In this document: one piece after another, positions 27,568 to 35,892 of the stretch
Layout: every line of letters begins with the position of its first letter
Numbering within the stretch: position 1 is the first letter of the stretch
Assembly (NCBI GenBank): GCA_045545235.1
Contig: JAZQAN010000064.1
Coordinates: 124,001 to 188,000 of the forward strand
From: CAZNKU01 sp045545235
GTDB taxonomy: Bacteria; Bacillota; Clostridia; Monoglobales; Firm-18
DNA: 64,000 bases
Reading direction: 5' to 3'
Made by a program: the position numbers and the translations under genes
Notes under the pieces: generated by a model
What the model was told of the DNA's origin: nothing
The model's input: only the letters and a program-made list of their open reading frames with translations
Database searches by the model: none

Positions 27568-28703
27568 TACAATCTCCTTATTTTTTTATTTATACGCGCA
27601 ATATCCACCAAAGCATCACAAAAAGCGTCAGCATCTTCAAGTGTATTTTCGTCACAAAAACTTAAACGTACACTACTATCAACACGTTCAGGTTTAAAAC
27701 CCATAGCAACAAGCACATGACTTGGCGAAGGTTTATTTGATGAACATGCAGACCCGGAAGAAACAAAAATACCTCTCTGTTCAAGAGAATGTAAAATAAT
27801 TTCCGAGCGTAAACCAATCATAGCAATATTTAATATATACGGAGAAGAATTTTCAACATTACCATTCACATATATTTTATCTATTTCGTTTGTTACTCGT
27901 TCAATTATATGTTTTTTTATTTTCAGCACTTTTTCCTTTTCTGACCCAAACACTTCTATAGCTTTTCCAAAACCTGCTATAGCAGGAACATTTTCAGTAC
28001 CTCCGCGGAGTCCTTTTTCCTGCCCACCACCATATATAACAGGTGATAACCTTATACCTTTCTTAACACACAAAGCACCAACGCCTTTTGGTCCGTGAAT
28101 TTTGTGTGCCGATATACTCATCATATCACAATATTGAATATCCATATCTACTTTACAAAATCCCTGAATGTTATCAACATGAAAAAGAGTGTCCGGATTT
28201 TTTGATTTAATAATATTGTATATATCTTTTACAGGTTGAATAGCCCCGCACTCATTATTAACATGCATAATACTTACAAGTTGTGTTTTTATATTTATGA
28301 GATTTTCAAGTTGTTTAAGATCAACAACTCCATTTTCATCAACGTCAAGATAATGGACAGTAAATCCGAGAGATTCAAGTCTTTTCATACACTCAATTAC
28401 ACACTTGTGTTCAACCTTCGATGTTATAATTTCACCTTTAAACCTGAATAAATCAGCAGTTCCCAAAATAGCAAGGTTATTAGCTTCGGAACCGCTTGCA
28501 GTAAAAATAACCTCTTCTGGATTTACTTTTAATTTTTCAGAAATTATATTTCTTGAATGTTTAAGAAAATGTTCTGCATCCAATCCTTTAGAGTGCAATG
28601 ATGAAGGATTTCCATATGAAACAGTTAATATTTCATACATTAAATCTGCAACTTGTTTATCTACTTTAGTTGTAGCACCATTATCAAAATAAACTTCAGA
28701 CAT
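27567..28703 (-). CDS. Cysteine desulfurase
   Basis: PLP enzyme that removes sulfur from cysteine to form a persulfide. The 378-residue protein has VYFDNGATTKVDKQV, the cofactor-binding ASGSEANNLAILG, the PLP lysine in SAHKIHGPKGVGAL (about residue 200), RGGTENVPAIAGFGKA and the active-site loop SSGSACSSNKPSPSHVL carrying the catalytic Cys. Direct contact with thiI (1-nt overlap) indicates that it supplies sulfur for tRNA 4-thiouridine, as NifZ does in Bacillus. Its promoter is at 28738-28766. Confidence 0.96.
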   Translation of the reverse strand: MSEVYFDNGATTKVDKQVADLMYEILTVSYGNPSSLHSKGLDAEHFLKHSRNIISEKLKVNPEEVIFTASGSEANNLAILGTADLFRFKGEIITSKVEHKCVIECMKRLESLGFTVHYLDVDENGVVDLKQLENLINIKTQLVSIMHVNNECGAIQPVKDIYNIIKSKNPDTLFHVDNIQGFCKVDMDIQYCDMMSISAHKIHGPKGVGALCVKKGIRLSPVIYGGGQEKGLRGGTENVPAIAGFGKAIEVFGSEKEKVLKIKKHIIERVTNEIDKIYVNGNVENSSPYILNIAMIGLRSEIILHSLEQRGIFVSSGSACSSNKPSPSHVLVAMGFKPERVDSSVRLSFCDENTLEDADAFCDALVDIARINKKIRRL

Positions 28704-28737
28704 TTCATAATTCCCCTCATTTTAATACTACGATATT

Positions 28738-28766
28738 ATTTTACAATATTTTATTGAATATTTCAA
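28738..28766 (-). promoter_or_regulatory. Promoter of the cysteine desulfurase-thiI-pncC-recA run
   Basis: Minus-strand TTGAAA (28766-28761) and TAAAAT (28743-28738) are 17 bp apart in a very AT-rich gap. Confidence 0.65.
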
Positions 28767-28805
28767 CATAAAAAAATATATTTTTCAAAAATTTTAAAAA
28801 AAGAC

Positions 28806-28834
28806 TTGATTTTTCAAAAATAATATGATATGAT
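28806..28834 (+). promoter_or_regulatory. Promoter of tRNA-Arg
   Basis: TTGATT (28806-28811), 17-bp spacer and TATGAT (28829-28834); the tRNA begins 27 nt after the -10 box. Confidence 0.65.
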
Positions 28835-28861
28835 AATAAAGCTGTTTGTTTTATAGCACTT

Positions 28862-28938
28862 GCGCCGGTAGCTCAGCTGGATAGAGTATTCGGCTACGAA
28901 CCGAACGGTCGGGGGTTCGAATCCCTCTCGGCGCGCCA
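28862..28938 (+). tRNA. tRNA-Arg(ACG)
   Basis: A complete cloverleaf of 77 nt. The acceptor stem GCGCCGG pairs with TCGGCGC with one G-U pair. The D arm is GCTC..GAGT-like, the anticodon stem TTCGG/CCGAA holds the loop CTACGAA with anticodon ACG, and the T arm GGGGG-TTCGAAT-CCCTC has one mismatch. CCA is encoded. It reads CGU, CGC and CGA if the first anticodon base is deaminated to inosine. The gene stands alone with its own promoter and terminator at the boundary between core genes and the accessory segment. Confidence 0.97.
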
Positions 28939-28941
28939 AAA

Positions 28942-28973
28942 AGCACTTGCAGATATTTGCAAGTGCTTTTTTA
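28942..28973 (+). terminator. Intrinsic terminator of tRNA-Arg
   Basis: AGCACTTGCA and TGCAAGTGCT form a perfect 10-bp stem with a 6-nt loop, followed by TTTTTTA. Confidence 0.92.
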
Positions 28974-29002
28974 TTTACAAAACTTAACTATTATGATAAA
29001 AT
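28974..29002 (+). promoter_or_regulatory. Promoter of the first araC-type gene
   Basis: TTTACA (28974-28979), 17-bp spacer and TAAAAT (28997-29002), about 45 bp before the ATG. Confidence 0.55.
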
Positions 29003-29046
29003 ATAATAAATTTTCTACTCAAGATTGAAAAGTGAGGAATATAATC

Positions 29047-29901
29047 ATGAATGGTAATATCACATCAACCCCAATAAAAAGCAACCGATATATTTTTCAC
29101 CCAAAAATATACACATCAACAGCAAACAACACACTCCCCTTCTACATTCCGGTTTCAGGATCTGCACAATATGATAAAAATTATGAAATAATTCGTGTAA
29201 ATGCAAATCATACAAGACTTGCGTATATAATTGATGGTTGTGGATATGTAAAAACAAAAGAAAAAACATTTAATGTTAAATCCGGTGACTGTTATATTTT
29301 ACTTAAAGGAACAGAACATCATTATTATACAGATAATGAAAAACCCTGGAATATGATATGGATAAATATATATGGTGATTTAGCCCCATCTCTTGCAAAG
29401 ATATATAAGCTTCATAATTGCCAGGTTTATCATTGCAACATATATGACGAATTAAAAAACATTCATAAAATTCTTGAAAAAGATGATGATGCAATTGAAA
29501 TATCAAACAGTACATGTATCATTTACCATGAAATACTTCAAAAACTTCAAAAATCAATTATTTTACAAAATATTAATTTATCAAAAGAATCTATTATAAT
29601 GAAAAATCATATTGATAAGAATATTGAAGGAAAAATAACAATTGAAGAACTTGGCGATTTAATAAAAAGATGTCCTTCACAAGCAAGCAGAATCTTTAAA
29701 AAAGAAATGAAAATTACTCCATACGAATACCATCTTAAAAACAAAATAGAAAGAGCAATGCTTCTATTAGAAACAAGTGATTTATCAATTAAAGAAATTG
29801 CATTTTCATTAGGTTTTTCTGATGAACATTATTTTTCTGATATTTTTAAAAGAAAAACAGGAATAAAACCAACTCATTATCGCAAAAGCACTCAATCATA
29901 A
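29047..29901 (+). CDS. AraC-family transcriptional regulator with cupin sensor domain
   Basis: About 284 residues. The N-terminal part (to about 150) resembles an AraC-type sugar-binding cupin, with RLAYIIDGCGYVKTKEK and KSGDCYILLKGTEHHYY. The C-terminal two-helix-turn-helix domain is clear: GKITIEELGDLIKRCPSQASRIFKKEM and LSIKEIAFSLGFSDEHYFSDIFKRKTG. ATG at 29047 follows a GAGG site by 9 nt; an earlier GTG overlaps that site. The target is unknown. It converges on the ABC exporter gene and no sugar gene is adjacent on its own strand. A shared terminator lies at its stop. Confidence 0.9.
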   Translation: MNGNITSTPIKSNRYIFHPKIYTSTANNTLPFYIPVSGSAQYDKNYEIIRVNANHTRLAYIIDGCGYVKTKEKTFNVKSGDCYILLKGTEHHYYTDNEKPWNMIWINIYGDLAPSLAKIYKLHNCQVYHCNIYDELKNIHKILEKDDDAIEISNSTCIIYHEILQKLQKSIILQNINLSKESIIMKNHIDKNIEGKITIEELGDLIKRCPSQASRIFKKEMKITPYEYHLKNKIERAMLLLETSDLSIKEIAFSLGFSDEHYFSDIFKRKTGIKPTHYRKSTQS

Positions 29902-29918
29902 TATGATTGAGTGCTTTT
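29884..29918. terminator. Bidirectional terminator between araC and the ABC exporter
   Basis: A 17-bp perfect inverted repeat (AAAAGCACTCAATCATA with its complement) covers the araC stop codon. A/T ends on both sides allow it to serve both convergent genes. Confidence 0.85.
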
Positions 29919-29929
29919 AACATACATCA

Positions 29930-31693
29930 TTATAAGGATGCATACATACTATATAAATTATTATAAATCCCATCTTTGGCAATAAGTTCCTTGTGAGTTC
30001 CTTGTTCTTCTATTCCATTTTCAGTAAGCACAAGAATAAGATTTGCATTTCTAATTGTTGTGAGTCTATGTGCAATTGTAAATACAGTTCTACCTTTAGC
30101 AAGCTTTTCCAAAGAATCCTGAACAATTTTTTCACTTTCGTTATCCAACGCAGAAGTCGCTTCATCAAGAATTAAGATAGGTGGATTTTTCAGAAAAACA
30201 CGAGCAATACTTATTCTTTGTTTTTGACCACCGGAAAGCTTAACCCCACGCTCACCAACATAAGTATTATACCCTTCCGGTAAAGAACATATAAAATCAT
30301 GTGCACCGGCAAGTTTAGCAGCTTCAACCACATCTTCCTGAGTTGCATCAGGCAATCCATAAATTATATTTTCATAAACAGTACCTGAAAACAAATAAAC
30401 ATCCTGTTGTACAACACCAATCGAATTACGTAGTGACTTTAATGTCAAATCTTTTATATCAATTCCGTCAATTAAAATTTTCCCGTCAGTTGTATCATAG
30501 AAACGAGGTATTAAATTACACAAAGTAGTTTTTCCTCCGCCTGACGGCCCAACAAGAGCAACACTATCCCCTTTTTTAATATTAAGATTTATATTTGACA
30601 AAACTTCTGTTTTGTCATCACTATAATGAAAACTCACATTCTCAAATATGATATTTCCTTTTACATCAATAATATCTATTGCATTTTCTTTTTCCTGAAT
30701 TTCAGAAGGAGTATCCAAAACTTCAATAAAACGTTCTATCCCCGTCATACCTCTTTGGAATTGTTCAGTAAATTGAATTATTGTACGCAAAGTTGCAAGT
30801 AATGTATTTATGTACAAAAGGTAAGCTGTCAAATCAGCAGGAGAAACAGTTCCTTTAAGCATAAACAACGAACCTGCAACAACTACAATTATGTACAATA
30901 ATCCTTCAAAAGCTCTGTTAGAAGTCTGAAAACCTGCCATATAAAGATATGCAATTTTTTTAATCCCCAAAAATCTGTTGTTATCTTTTTCAAATTTTTT
31001 AATTTCAATATCTTCGTTAGCAAATGACTTTACAACTCTTATTCCAAGCAAAGTATCTTCAACCTGTGAATTTATTTCTCCAACCTGATGACGTTGTTTT
31101 TTAAAAGCACTTCTCATTCTTTTATTAAAAAATTTAACTATAACAAAAATAATCGGAAGCGACGCGAACATTATCAACGTCAATGGAACATTAATGCTAC
31201 AAAGAATAATAAAGGAAACAATTATTTTTAAACTTGCAATAAATATTTCTTCAGGACAATGATGTGCAAATTCCGTAACATCAAACAAATCACTTGTAAT
31301 TCTCGACATAATCTGACCAACTTTATGTTCAGAATAATACGAATGTGACAACGTCTGCAAATGATTAAATAAGTCACGACGCATATCAGTTTCAATTTTT
31401 GCTCCCATAATATGTCCTGTATTTGCCATATAAAAATTAGCTGCCGAATCAACGAGTCTTAAAACAAGATAAAACATTCCAACTTTTAATATGAAATCAA
31501 CAGTCAGACTTGCAATATCATTGATACCTTTATCAGTAATAGTTCTCACAAGCATAGGAAACACAAGTTCACAAACTGTTGTAAGAGATGCACATATTAA
31601 ATCAAGAACCAATATAAATTTATATTTTTTAAAATATGGAACAAATCGTTTTAACAAATAAAACATATTCATTTGTTTTTCAGTATTTTCCAT
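29930..31693 (-). CDS. ABC exporter, membrane domain fused to ATPase
   Basis: A 587-residue half-transporter of the MsbA/LmrA/MdlB type that would act as a dimer. Six membrane helices lie between about residues 20 and 310. The ATPase domain has Walker A GPSGGGKTTLCNLIPRF, Q-loop VVQQDVYLFSGTV, signature LSGGQKQRISIARVFLKNP, Walker B ILILDEATSALD and the H-loop IAHRLTTIR. The substrate cannot be told from sequence. There is no partner half-transporter next to it, so a homodimer is likely. It has its own promoter. Confidence 0.92.
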   Translation of the reverse strand: MENTEKQMNMFYLLKRFVPYFKKYKFILVLDLICASLTTVCELVFPMLVRTITDKGINDIASLTVDFILKVGMFYLVLRLVDSAANFYMANTGHIMGAKIETDMRRDLFNHLQTLSHSYYSEHKVGQIMSRITSDLFDVTEFAHHCPEEIFIASLKIIVSFIILCSINVPLTLIMFASLPIIFVIVKFFNKRMRSAFKKQRHQVGEINSQVEDTLLGIRVVKSFANEDIEIKKFEKDNNRFLGIKKIAYLYMAGFQTSNRAFEGLLYIIVVVAGSLFMLKGTVSPADLTAYLLYINTLLATLRTIIQFTEQFQRGMTGIERFIEVLDTPSEIQEKENAIDIIDVKGNIIFENVSFHYSDDKTEVLSNINLNIKKGDSVALVGPSGGGKTTLCNLIPRFYDTTDGKILIDGIDIKDLTLKSLRNSIGVVQQDVYLFSGTVYENIIYGLPDATQEDVVEAAKLAGAHDFICSLPEGYNTYVGERGVKLSGGQKQRISIARVFLKNPPILILDEATSALDNESEKIVQDSLEKLAKGRTVFTIAHRLTTIRNANLILVLTENGIEEQGTHKELIAKDGIYNNLYSMYASL

Positions 31694-31728
31694 CTGATTA
31701 TCCTCCGTTTATATAAACTCATAATAAT

Positions 31729-31757
31729 ATTTTACAACCATAATACTTTGTTGTCAA
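31729..31757 (-). promoter_or_regulatory. Promoter of the ABC exporter
   Basis: Minus-strand TTGACA (31757-31752) and TAAAAT (31734-31729) with 17-bp spacing, starting immediately after the preceding terminator. Confidence 0.7.
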
Positions 31758-31795
31758 CAAAAAACAGACAAAAGACACTTTGTCTTTTGTCTGTT
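31758..31795 (-). terminator. Intrinsic terminator of the uxu operon
   Basis: AACAGACAAAAGACA and TGTCTTTTGTCTGTT form a 15-bp stem with a 3-nt loop and a T run on the minus strand, just past the SDR gene. Confidence 0.92.
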
Positions 31796-31808
31796 AAAAT
31801 TAGTATTA

Positions 31809-32657
31809 TTATACGCCGCTATATGCAGAAAAACCACCATCAACTGGAACAACAATACCATCAACAAAGGTTGCACCGTCAGATAACAACCAAAGTAATG
31901 TACCTGTAAGTTCATCCGCTTCACCAAAACGTCCCATAGGTGTATTATTAATGATTTTCTGTGAACGTTCAGTATAATTTCCGTTTTCATCAATCAAAAG
32001 TGCTCTGTTCTGATTTGTAAGGAAAAATCCGGGAGCAATTGCGTTAACGCGAATACCAACCTTTGAGAAATGAACTGCAAGCCACTGTGTAAAGTTAGAA
32101 ATAGCTGCTTTTGCACCACTGTATGCAGGTATTCTTGTAAGAGGACAAAAAGCATTCATAGATGAAATATTAAGAATACAAGCATCTTTCGCCTCAATCA
32201 AATCAGGCGCAAAAACCTGTGTTGGTAATAATGTACCAAGAAAATTAAGATTGAAAACAAATTCAATACCTGCAGGATCAAGATCAAAGAATGATTTAAC
32301 ATCTTCTCGTTCCTCATCGCCTATTTCATAGTAATCTTTTGAAGTAGAACCTTTAGGATTGTTACCTCCTGCTCCATTGATAAGAATATCAATTTTACCA
32401 AGTTTTTCATTTATAATTTTTTTTGCTTCCTCCAAACTTTCTTTTTGAAGAACATTTGCAGAAACACCGATAGCAATACCACCTGCAGCTTTAATTTCAT
32501 CTGCCACTTTATTAGCAGCATCTCCATTAAGGTCTAATACAGCAACTTTAGCACCACATTCTGCAATAACTTTTGCAAAGTTAGAACACAAAATGCCACC
32601 GCCACCTGTTACTGCAGCAACTTTATTACTCAAATCAATTTTAAATGGCAAATTCAT
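31809..32657 (-). CDS. SDR-family D-fructuronate reductase (mannonate oxidoreductase)
   Basis: Short-chain dehydrogenase, 282 residues, with the Rossmann motif AAVTGGGGILCSNFAKVIAE (about residues 13-32), NGAGG, the catalytic Ser in ISSMNAF and the Y-x3-K pair YSGAKAA. Next to uxuA it is best read as the SDR type of UxuB, which interconverts D-fructuronate and D-mannonate with NAD(H), as in Bacillus UxuB/YjmF. The one-nucleotide junction with uxuA shows a two-gene operon. Other sugar-acid substrates are possible on sequence alone. Confidence 0.85.
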   Translation of the reverse strand: MNLPFKIDLSNKVAAVTGGGGILCSNFAKVIAECGAKVAVLDLNGDAANKVADEIKAAGGIAIGVSANVLQKESLEEAKKIINEKLGKIDILINGAGGNNPKGSTSKDYYEIGDEEREDVKSFFDLDPAGIEFVFNLNFLGTLLPTQVFAPDLIEAKDACILNISSMNAFCPLTRIPAYSGAKAAISNFTQWLAVHFSKVGIRVNAIAPGFFLTNQNRALLIDENGNYTERSQKIINNTPMGRFGEADELTGTLLWLLSDGATFVDGIVVPVDGGFSAYSGV

Positions 32658-33697
32658 TATTTTTCACTCCTATCCAATGCTTCCCATATACCGTTAATAT
32701 ATACAGCACCCAAAGCTCTGTCAAACAAACCATAACCAGGTCTGCCTGTTTCACCCCATATCATTCTTCCGTGGTCAGGTCTGATGTAGCCATCAAAACC
32801 GCTATCGTGATAAGCTTTGATAATACCATAAATATCAAGTGAACCACATTCTGTCTTATGTGCTGCTTCTTCAAAGCACTTTTCACCGGTAATTTTGATG
32901 TTTCTGATATGTGCAAAATGAATTCTGTCAGCAAATGTTTTAACGAGGTCAACTATATCATTCGCAGGATCAACACCCAAAGAACCACTGCAAAGTGTAA
33001 GGCCGTTATATTTGCTATCGTATAATTTCAAGAATCTTTCAAGATTTGCTTTGTTAGTAATAATTCTTGGCAAACCAAAAATGCTCCACGGTGGATCATC
33101 CGGATGTATAGCCATTTTAATTTTAACTTCTTCAGCCACTTTGATAACACGATCAAGAAAATATTTAAGATTGTTCCAAAGATCTTCTTCTGAAATTGAC
33201 TGATACTTTGTTAGCAAAGCCTTCATACCATCTTTAGTATAACTTGCATCCCAACCAGGAAGAGCCAAATCACCTGTAAGAGGATTCATATCATGAACTG
33301 TTTCTTCACGATAAATAAGTGCATGAGAACCATCAGGTAATTCAAAATTCAGATCAGAACGTGTCCAGTCAAAAACAGGCATAAAGTTGTAACATACACA
33401 ATCAACACCTGCTTGAGCAAGATTTCTTAGTGTCTGACAATAATTTTCAATATATCTGTCTCTGTCTCCGTCACCTGTTTTGATATCTTCATGTACAGGT
33501 ACACTTTCGATTACACTAAGATTCAAACCCTTCGCTTCAATATCATTTTTTAATTTCATGATTCTTTCCAATGGCCAAACTTCACCAACAGGAATATCGT
33601 AAATTGCTGAAACTATACCTGTCACACCGGGTATTTGTCTTATTTTATCCAAAGTAACCGGATCATCATGACCATACCATCTGAAAGTCATTTCCAT
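32657..33697 (-). CDS. uxuA: Mannonate dehydratase
   Basis: Removes water from D-mannonate to give 2-keto-3-deoxygluconate in glucuronate breakdown. The protein begins MEMTFRWYGHDDPVTL and has IPGVTGIVSAIYDIPVGE, the metal-site region MAIHPDDPPW, LCSGSLG and HFAHIRN followed by YIRPDHGRMIWGE, all UxuA signatures of the xylose-isomerase-like fold. ATG at 33697 is chosen because the AAGGAG site leaves 9 nt; an ATG 9 bp upstream touches that site. The remaining genes for 2-keto-3-deoxygluconate use are not in this window. Confidence 0.96.
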   Translation of the reverse strand: MEMTFRWYGHDDPVTLDKIRQIPGVTGIVSAIYDIPVGEVWPLERIMKLKNDIEAKGLNLSVIESVPVHEDIKTGDGDRDRYIENYCQTLRNLAQAGVDCVCYNFMPVFDWTRSDLNFELPDGSHALIYREETVHDMNPLTGDLALPGWDASYTKDGMKALLTKYQSISEEDLWNNLKYFLDRVIKVAEEVKIKMAIHPDDPPWSIFGLPRIITNKANLERFLKLYDSKYNGLTLCSGSLGVDPANDIVDLVKTFADRIHFAHIRNIKITGEKCFEEAAHKTECGSLDIYGIIKAYHDSGFDGYIRPDHGRMIWGETGRPGYGLFDRALGAVYINGIWEALDRSEK

Positions 33698-33730
33698 AAA
33701 GCTCATCTCCTTTTATTTATATTTGAGTAA

Positions 33731-33736
33731 ATTATA
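33731..33736 (-). promoter_or_regulatory. -10 box of uxuA
   Basis: TATAAT on the minus strand about 35 bp before the uxuA start; no good -35 box is seen at 17 bp, which fits a promoter that needs an activator such as the divergent AraC protein. Confidence 0.5.
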
Positions 33737-33762
33737 TTACAATTTTTTTAAGAAAACTATAC

Positions 33763-33796
33763 AAATATTGATATTAACATTGAAAATATTGCTATT
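33763..33796 (+). promoter_or_regulatory. Tandem direct repeat, candidate AraC-type operator
   Basis: AAATATTGATATT (33763-33775) and AAATATTGCTATT (33784-33796) differ at one of 13 bases and are 21 bp apart start to start, two helical turns. This is the usual layout of AraC-family sites. The second copy overlaps the araC promoter and both lie upstream of the uxuA -10 box. Confidence 0.55.
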
Positions 33797-33808
33797 TTGT
33801 TGTATAAT
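33780..33808 (+). promoter_or_regulatory. Promoter of the second araC-type gene
   Basis: TTGAAA (33780-33785), 17-bp spacer and TATAAT (33803-33808). It overlaps the tandem repeat, so the regulator may repress itself. Confidence 0.7.
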
Positions 33809-33826
33809 AAAAAAAGAGGTGATATA

Positions 33827-34687
33827 ATGACAAACGAACCGCTTAGCAAAATATTATTCAACGGACAAAACTACTTATACAATCACAAAATATTTATACC
33901 GGGATATAAAAATTTCAAACTGCATACTCACAATTCATATGAGATATATATTTTTTTAAAGGGTAATGCTGAATACGTAATTGAAAGTAAAACATTCCCT
34001 ATGAAGCCATATGATATTCTTATAACAAAAAATGATGAACTTCATCAGGTAAGACATCTAGAAAAAACAACATACGAAAGAATTGTTGTTGAAGTAAACG
34101 ATGCATTCTTTGAAGAGAATGACTGTATAGAATACTGCAACCTGTTAAAAAACAGAAAAACTGATACAGATAATATAATTTCACCAGACTCATCGGATAA
34201 AATCAAACTTATGGAGTGTATTTCAAGAATTGAAAAATATATAAAAGAATCTGAAAAATTCAATAGGACTATTGTAAAATGTTCTATAATCGAATTACTT
34301 CACATAATAAATACAATCAAAAGTAAAAACGTTAAAATAAAAAGTAACAATAATATTCATGAAATAATAAATTACATCAATAGCAATATATCCAACGAAA
34401 TAAGACTTGACGATATAGCAAATCATCTTTTTATGAGCAAATATCACTTATGTCGCATATTTAAAGAACATACAGGTCTTACAATCAATAAGTACATAAC
34501 AAATAAAAGAATAAAACTTGTACAGAATTTGTATGCCGAAGGTTATTCTCTTTCTACAGCCTGTATTAAATCAGGCTACGCAAGCTACTCTAGTTTTTAC
34601 AAAGCATACATTTCTGAAACTGGCAAATCACCAAAAAACAATATAGAAAATTATAACTTAATTAACGAATTTGAAATACAGGAGTAA
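33827..34687 (+). CDS. AraC-family regulator divergent from uxuA
   Basis: About 286 residues. The N-terminal cupin-like domain contains LHTHNSYEIYIFLKGNAEY and KPYDILITKNDELHQV; the C-terminal double HTH contains EIRLDDIANHLFMSKYHLCRIFKEHTGL and GYSLSTACIKSGYASYSSFYKAYISETGKSP. The ATG at 33827 has an AGAGGTG site just upstream; an earlier in-frame ATG lies before that site. Divergent placement from uxuA and the tandem repeat between them make it the likely glucuronate or mannonate-responsive regulator of the uxu operon. Confidence 0.92.
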   Translation: MTNEPLSKILFNGQNYLYNHKIFIPGYKNFKLHTHNSYEIYIFLKGNAEYVIESKTFPMKPYDILITKNDELHQVRHLEKTTYERIVVEVNDAFFEENDCIEYCNLLKNRKTDTDNIISPDSSDKIKLMECISRIEKYIKESEKFNRTIVKCSIIELLHIINTIKSKNVKIKSNNNIHEIINYINSNISNEIRLDDIANHLFMSKYHLCRIFKEHTGLTINKYITNKRIKLVQNLYAEGYSLSTACIKSGYASYSSFYKAYISETGKSPKNNIENYNLINEFEIQE

Positions 34688-34691
34688 AAAT

Positions 34692-35129
34692 ATGAAAGTA
34701 ATATTGCAAAGAGTAAAAAAAGCAAAAGTAACAATAGGCGATAAGATAAACGGCGAAATCGAAAAAGGTTATCTCGTGTTACTCGGTATAGGTAAAAAGG
34801 ATACAGAAGATGATGTGATTCAAATGATAGAAAAAATAAAAAAATTACGATTGTTCGAGGATGAAAACGGAAAAACAAATCTGTCATTAGAACAAGTTAA
34901 TGGTAAAATTCTTGTTGTATCTCAATTTACCCTATATGCCGATTGCAGAAAAGGTACACGTCCAAGCTTCGCCGACGCAGCTCCGCCTGAAATGGCAGAA
35001 AACTTATACAACTTTTTCCTGTCTCACTGCTCAAAAACATTTGGTGAAATTCAACATGGTGAATTTGGAGCAGATATGCAAGTTGACTTAACAAATGATG
35101 GTCCGTTTACCATTTATCTTGAAGTATAA
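34692..35129 (+). CDS. dtd: D-aminoacyl-tRNA deacylase
   Basis: Removes D-amino acids (and glycine) mischarged on tRNA. The 145-residue protein begins MKVILQRVKKAKVTI and has LLGIGKKDTEDD, the substrate loop VSQFTLYADCRKGTRPSFADAA and the C-terminal NDGPFTIYLE motif. The AGGAG site 4-5 bp after the araC stop sets the start, so it shares the araC transcript. This neighbourhood is unusual; dtd is most often near relA. Confidence 0.96.
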   Translation: MKVILQRVKKAKVTIGDKINGEIEKGYLVLLGIGKKDTEDDVIQMIEKIKKLRLFEDENGKTNLSLEQVNGKILVVSQFTLYADCRKGTRPSFADAAPPEMAENLYNFFLSHCSKTFGEIQHGEFGADMQVDLTNDGPFTIYLEV

Positions 35130-35205
35130 TATATTTGGATAACATACCCGAGGATTTAACTCATCGACTAAGCTTTATTAACCTACTCGACTATTAAAGA
35201 AACAC

Positions 35206-35238
35206 ATGGCTGCCTTACTAAAATAAGGCAGCCATTTT
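35206..35238. terminator. Terminator between dtd and rubrerythrin
   Basis: ATGGCTGCCTTA and TAAGGCAGCCAT form a perfect 12-bp stem with a 6-nt loop, then TTTGTT on the plus strand. It lies between convergent genes. The remaining 75 bp between dtd and this hairpin show no feature I recognise. Confidence 0.85.
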
Positions 35239-35239
35239 G

Positions 35240-35839
35240 TTAATTGCACGTATATGGTGAAAATTCAAGACGAATAAAATATCCTTTATCATGTTGACAT
35301 ACAGGGCACATCTGCGGCACTTGTTCTACTTCAAGAATATTGCCACAATTTAAACACATCCATTTACATTTAACATCCGAAACAAACAGCTTATTACTTT
35401 TAAGCAATTCTGCAAATTTACCAAACCTGTCACCGTGAGTTTTTTCAATTTTTGCAATTTCAAAAAAGGTATTTGCAATATTTTCAAACCCCTCTTCCCT
35501 TGCTTTATTACCGAAACTCTGATACACATCATCATGTTCTTCATACTCGTTATGTTGAGCAAATCCCAAAAGTTCACATACATCATTACTTATATCAACC
35601 GGATATGTTCCCGAAATTTCGATATTTTCACCAGCACATTCCGAAAGGTACTTGTAAAAAACCTCAGCATGTTCCTTTTCCTGATCAGCTGTAAACTTAA
35701 ATATCATCTCAACAACATTCAAATTTTGTTTTTTTGCAATCCCTGCCGCCATTTCATATCGGTTTCTCGCCTGCGATTCTCCCGCAAAGGCTTTCATCAA
35801 ATTAACTTTTGTTTCACTACTTTTAAAATCAATTGGCAA
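35240..35839 (-). CDS. rbr: Rubrerythrin
   Basis: Non-haem iron peroxidase that removes hydrogen peroxide in anaerobes. The 199-residue protein has a four-helix diiron domain (LMKAFAGESQARNRYEMA, DQEKEHAEVFYKYL, and the second pair ending IEKTHGDRFGKFAELL) and a C-terminal rubredoxin domain with WMCLNCGNI and MCPVCQHD holding a mononuclear iron. The start is TTG at 35839, 8 nt after a strong GGAGG site; no better ATG exists and the N-terminus fits the family. The start codon lies in one arm of a perfect inverted repeat whose loop holds the ribosome site. Confidence 0.94.
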   Translation of the reverse strand: MPIDFKSSETKVNLMKAFAGESQARNRYEMAAGIAKKQNLNVVEMIFKFTADQEKEHAEVFYKYLSECAGENIEISGTYPVDISNDVCELLGFAQHNEYEEHDDVYQSFGNKAREEGFENIANTFFEIAKIEKTHGDRFGKFAELLKSNKLFVSDVKCKWMCLNCGNILEVEQVPQMCPVCQHDKGYFIRLEFSPYTCN

Positions 35840-35875
35840 TAATATCTCCTCCTTTTGAGGTTATTATTGCCAATT
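35831..35875. repeat. 14-bp inverted repeat around the rubrerythrin start
   Basis: AATTGGCAATAATA (35831-35844) and TATTATTGCCAATT (35862-35875) pair perfectly across 17 nt. In the minus-strand RNA the loop contains AAAGGAGGAG, and the downstream arm contains the TTG start. It could control translation, bind a regulator, or end the glnA transcript. Confidence 0.6.
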
Positions 35876-35892
35876 ATAAAAATACTATTCAA

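Noticed and set aside
28862..28938. tRNA-Arg as an integration site for the adjacent accessory segment
   Set aside because: I found no integrase and no repeated copy of the tRNA 3' end in the window.
29884..29918. Long inverted repeat as the end of an insertion sequence
   Set aside because: It is a bidirectional terminator between convergent genes and no transposase is nearby.
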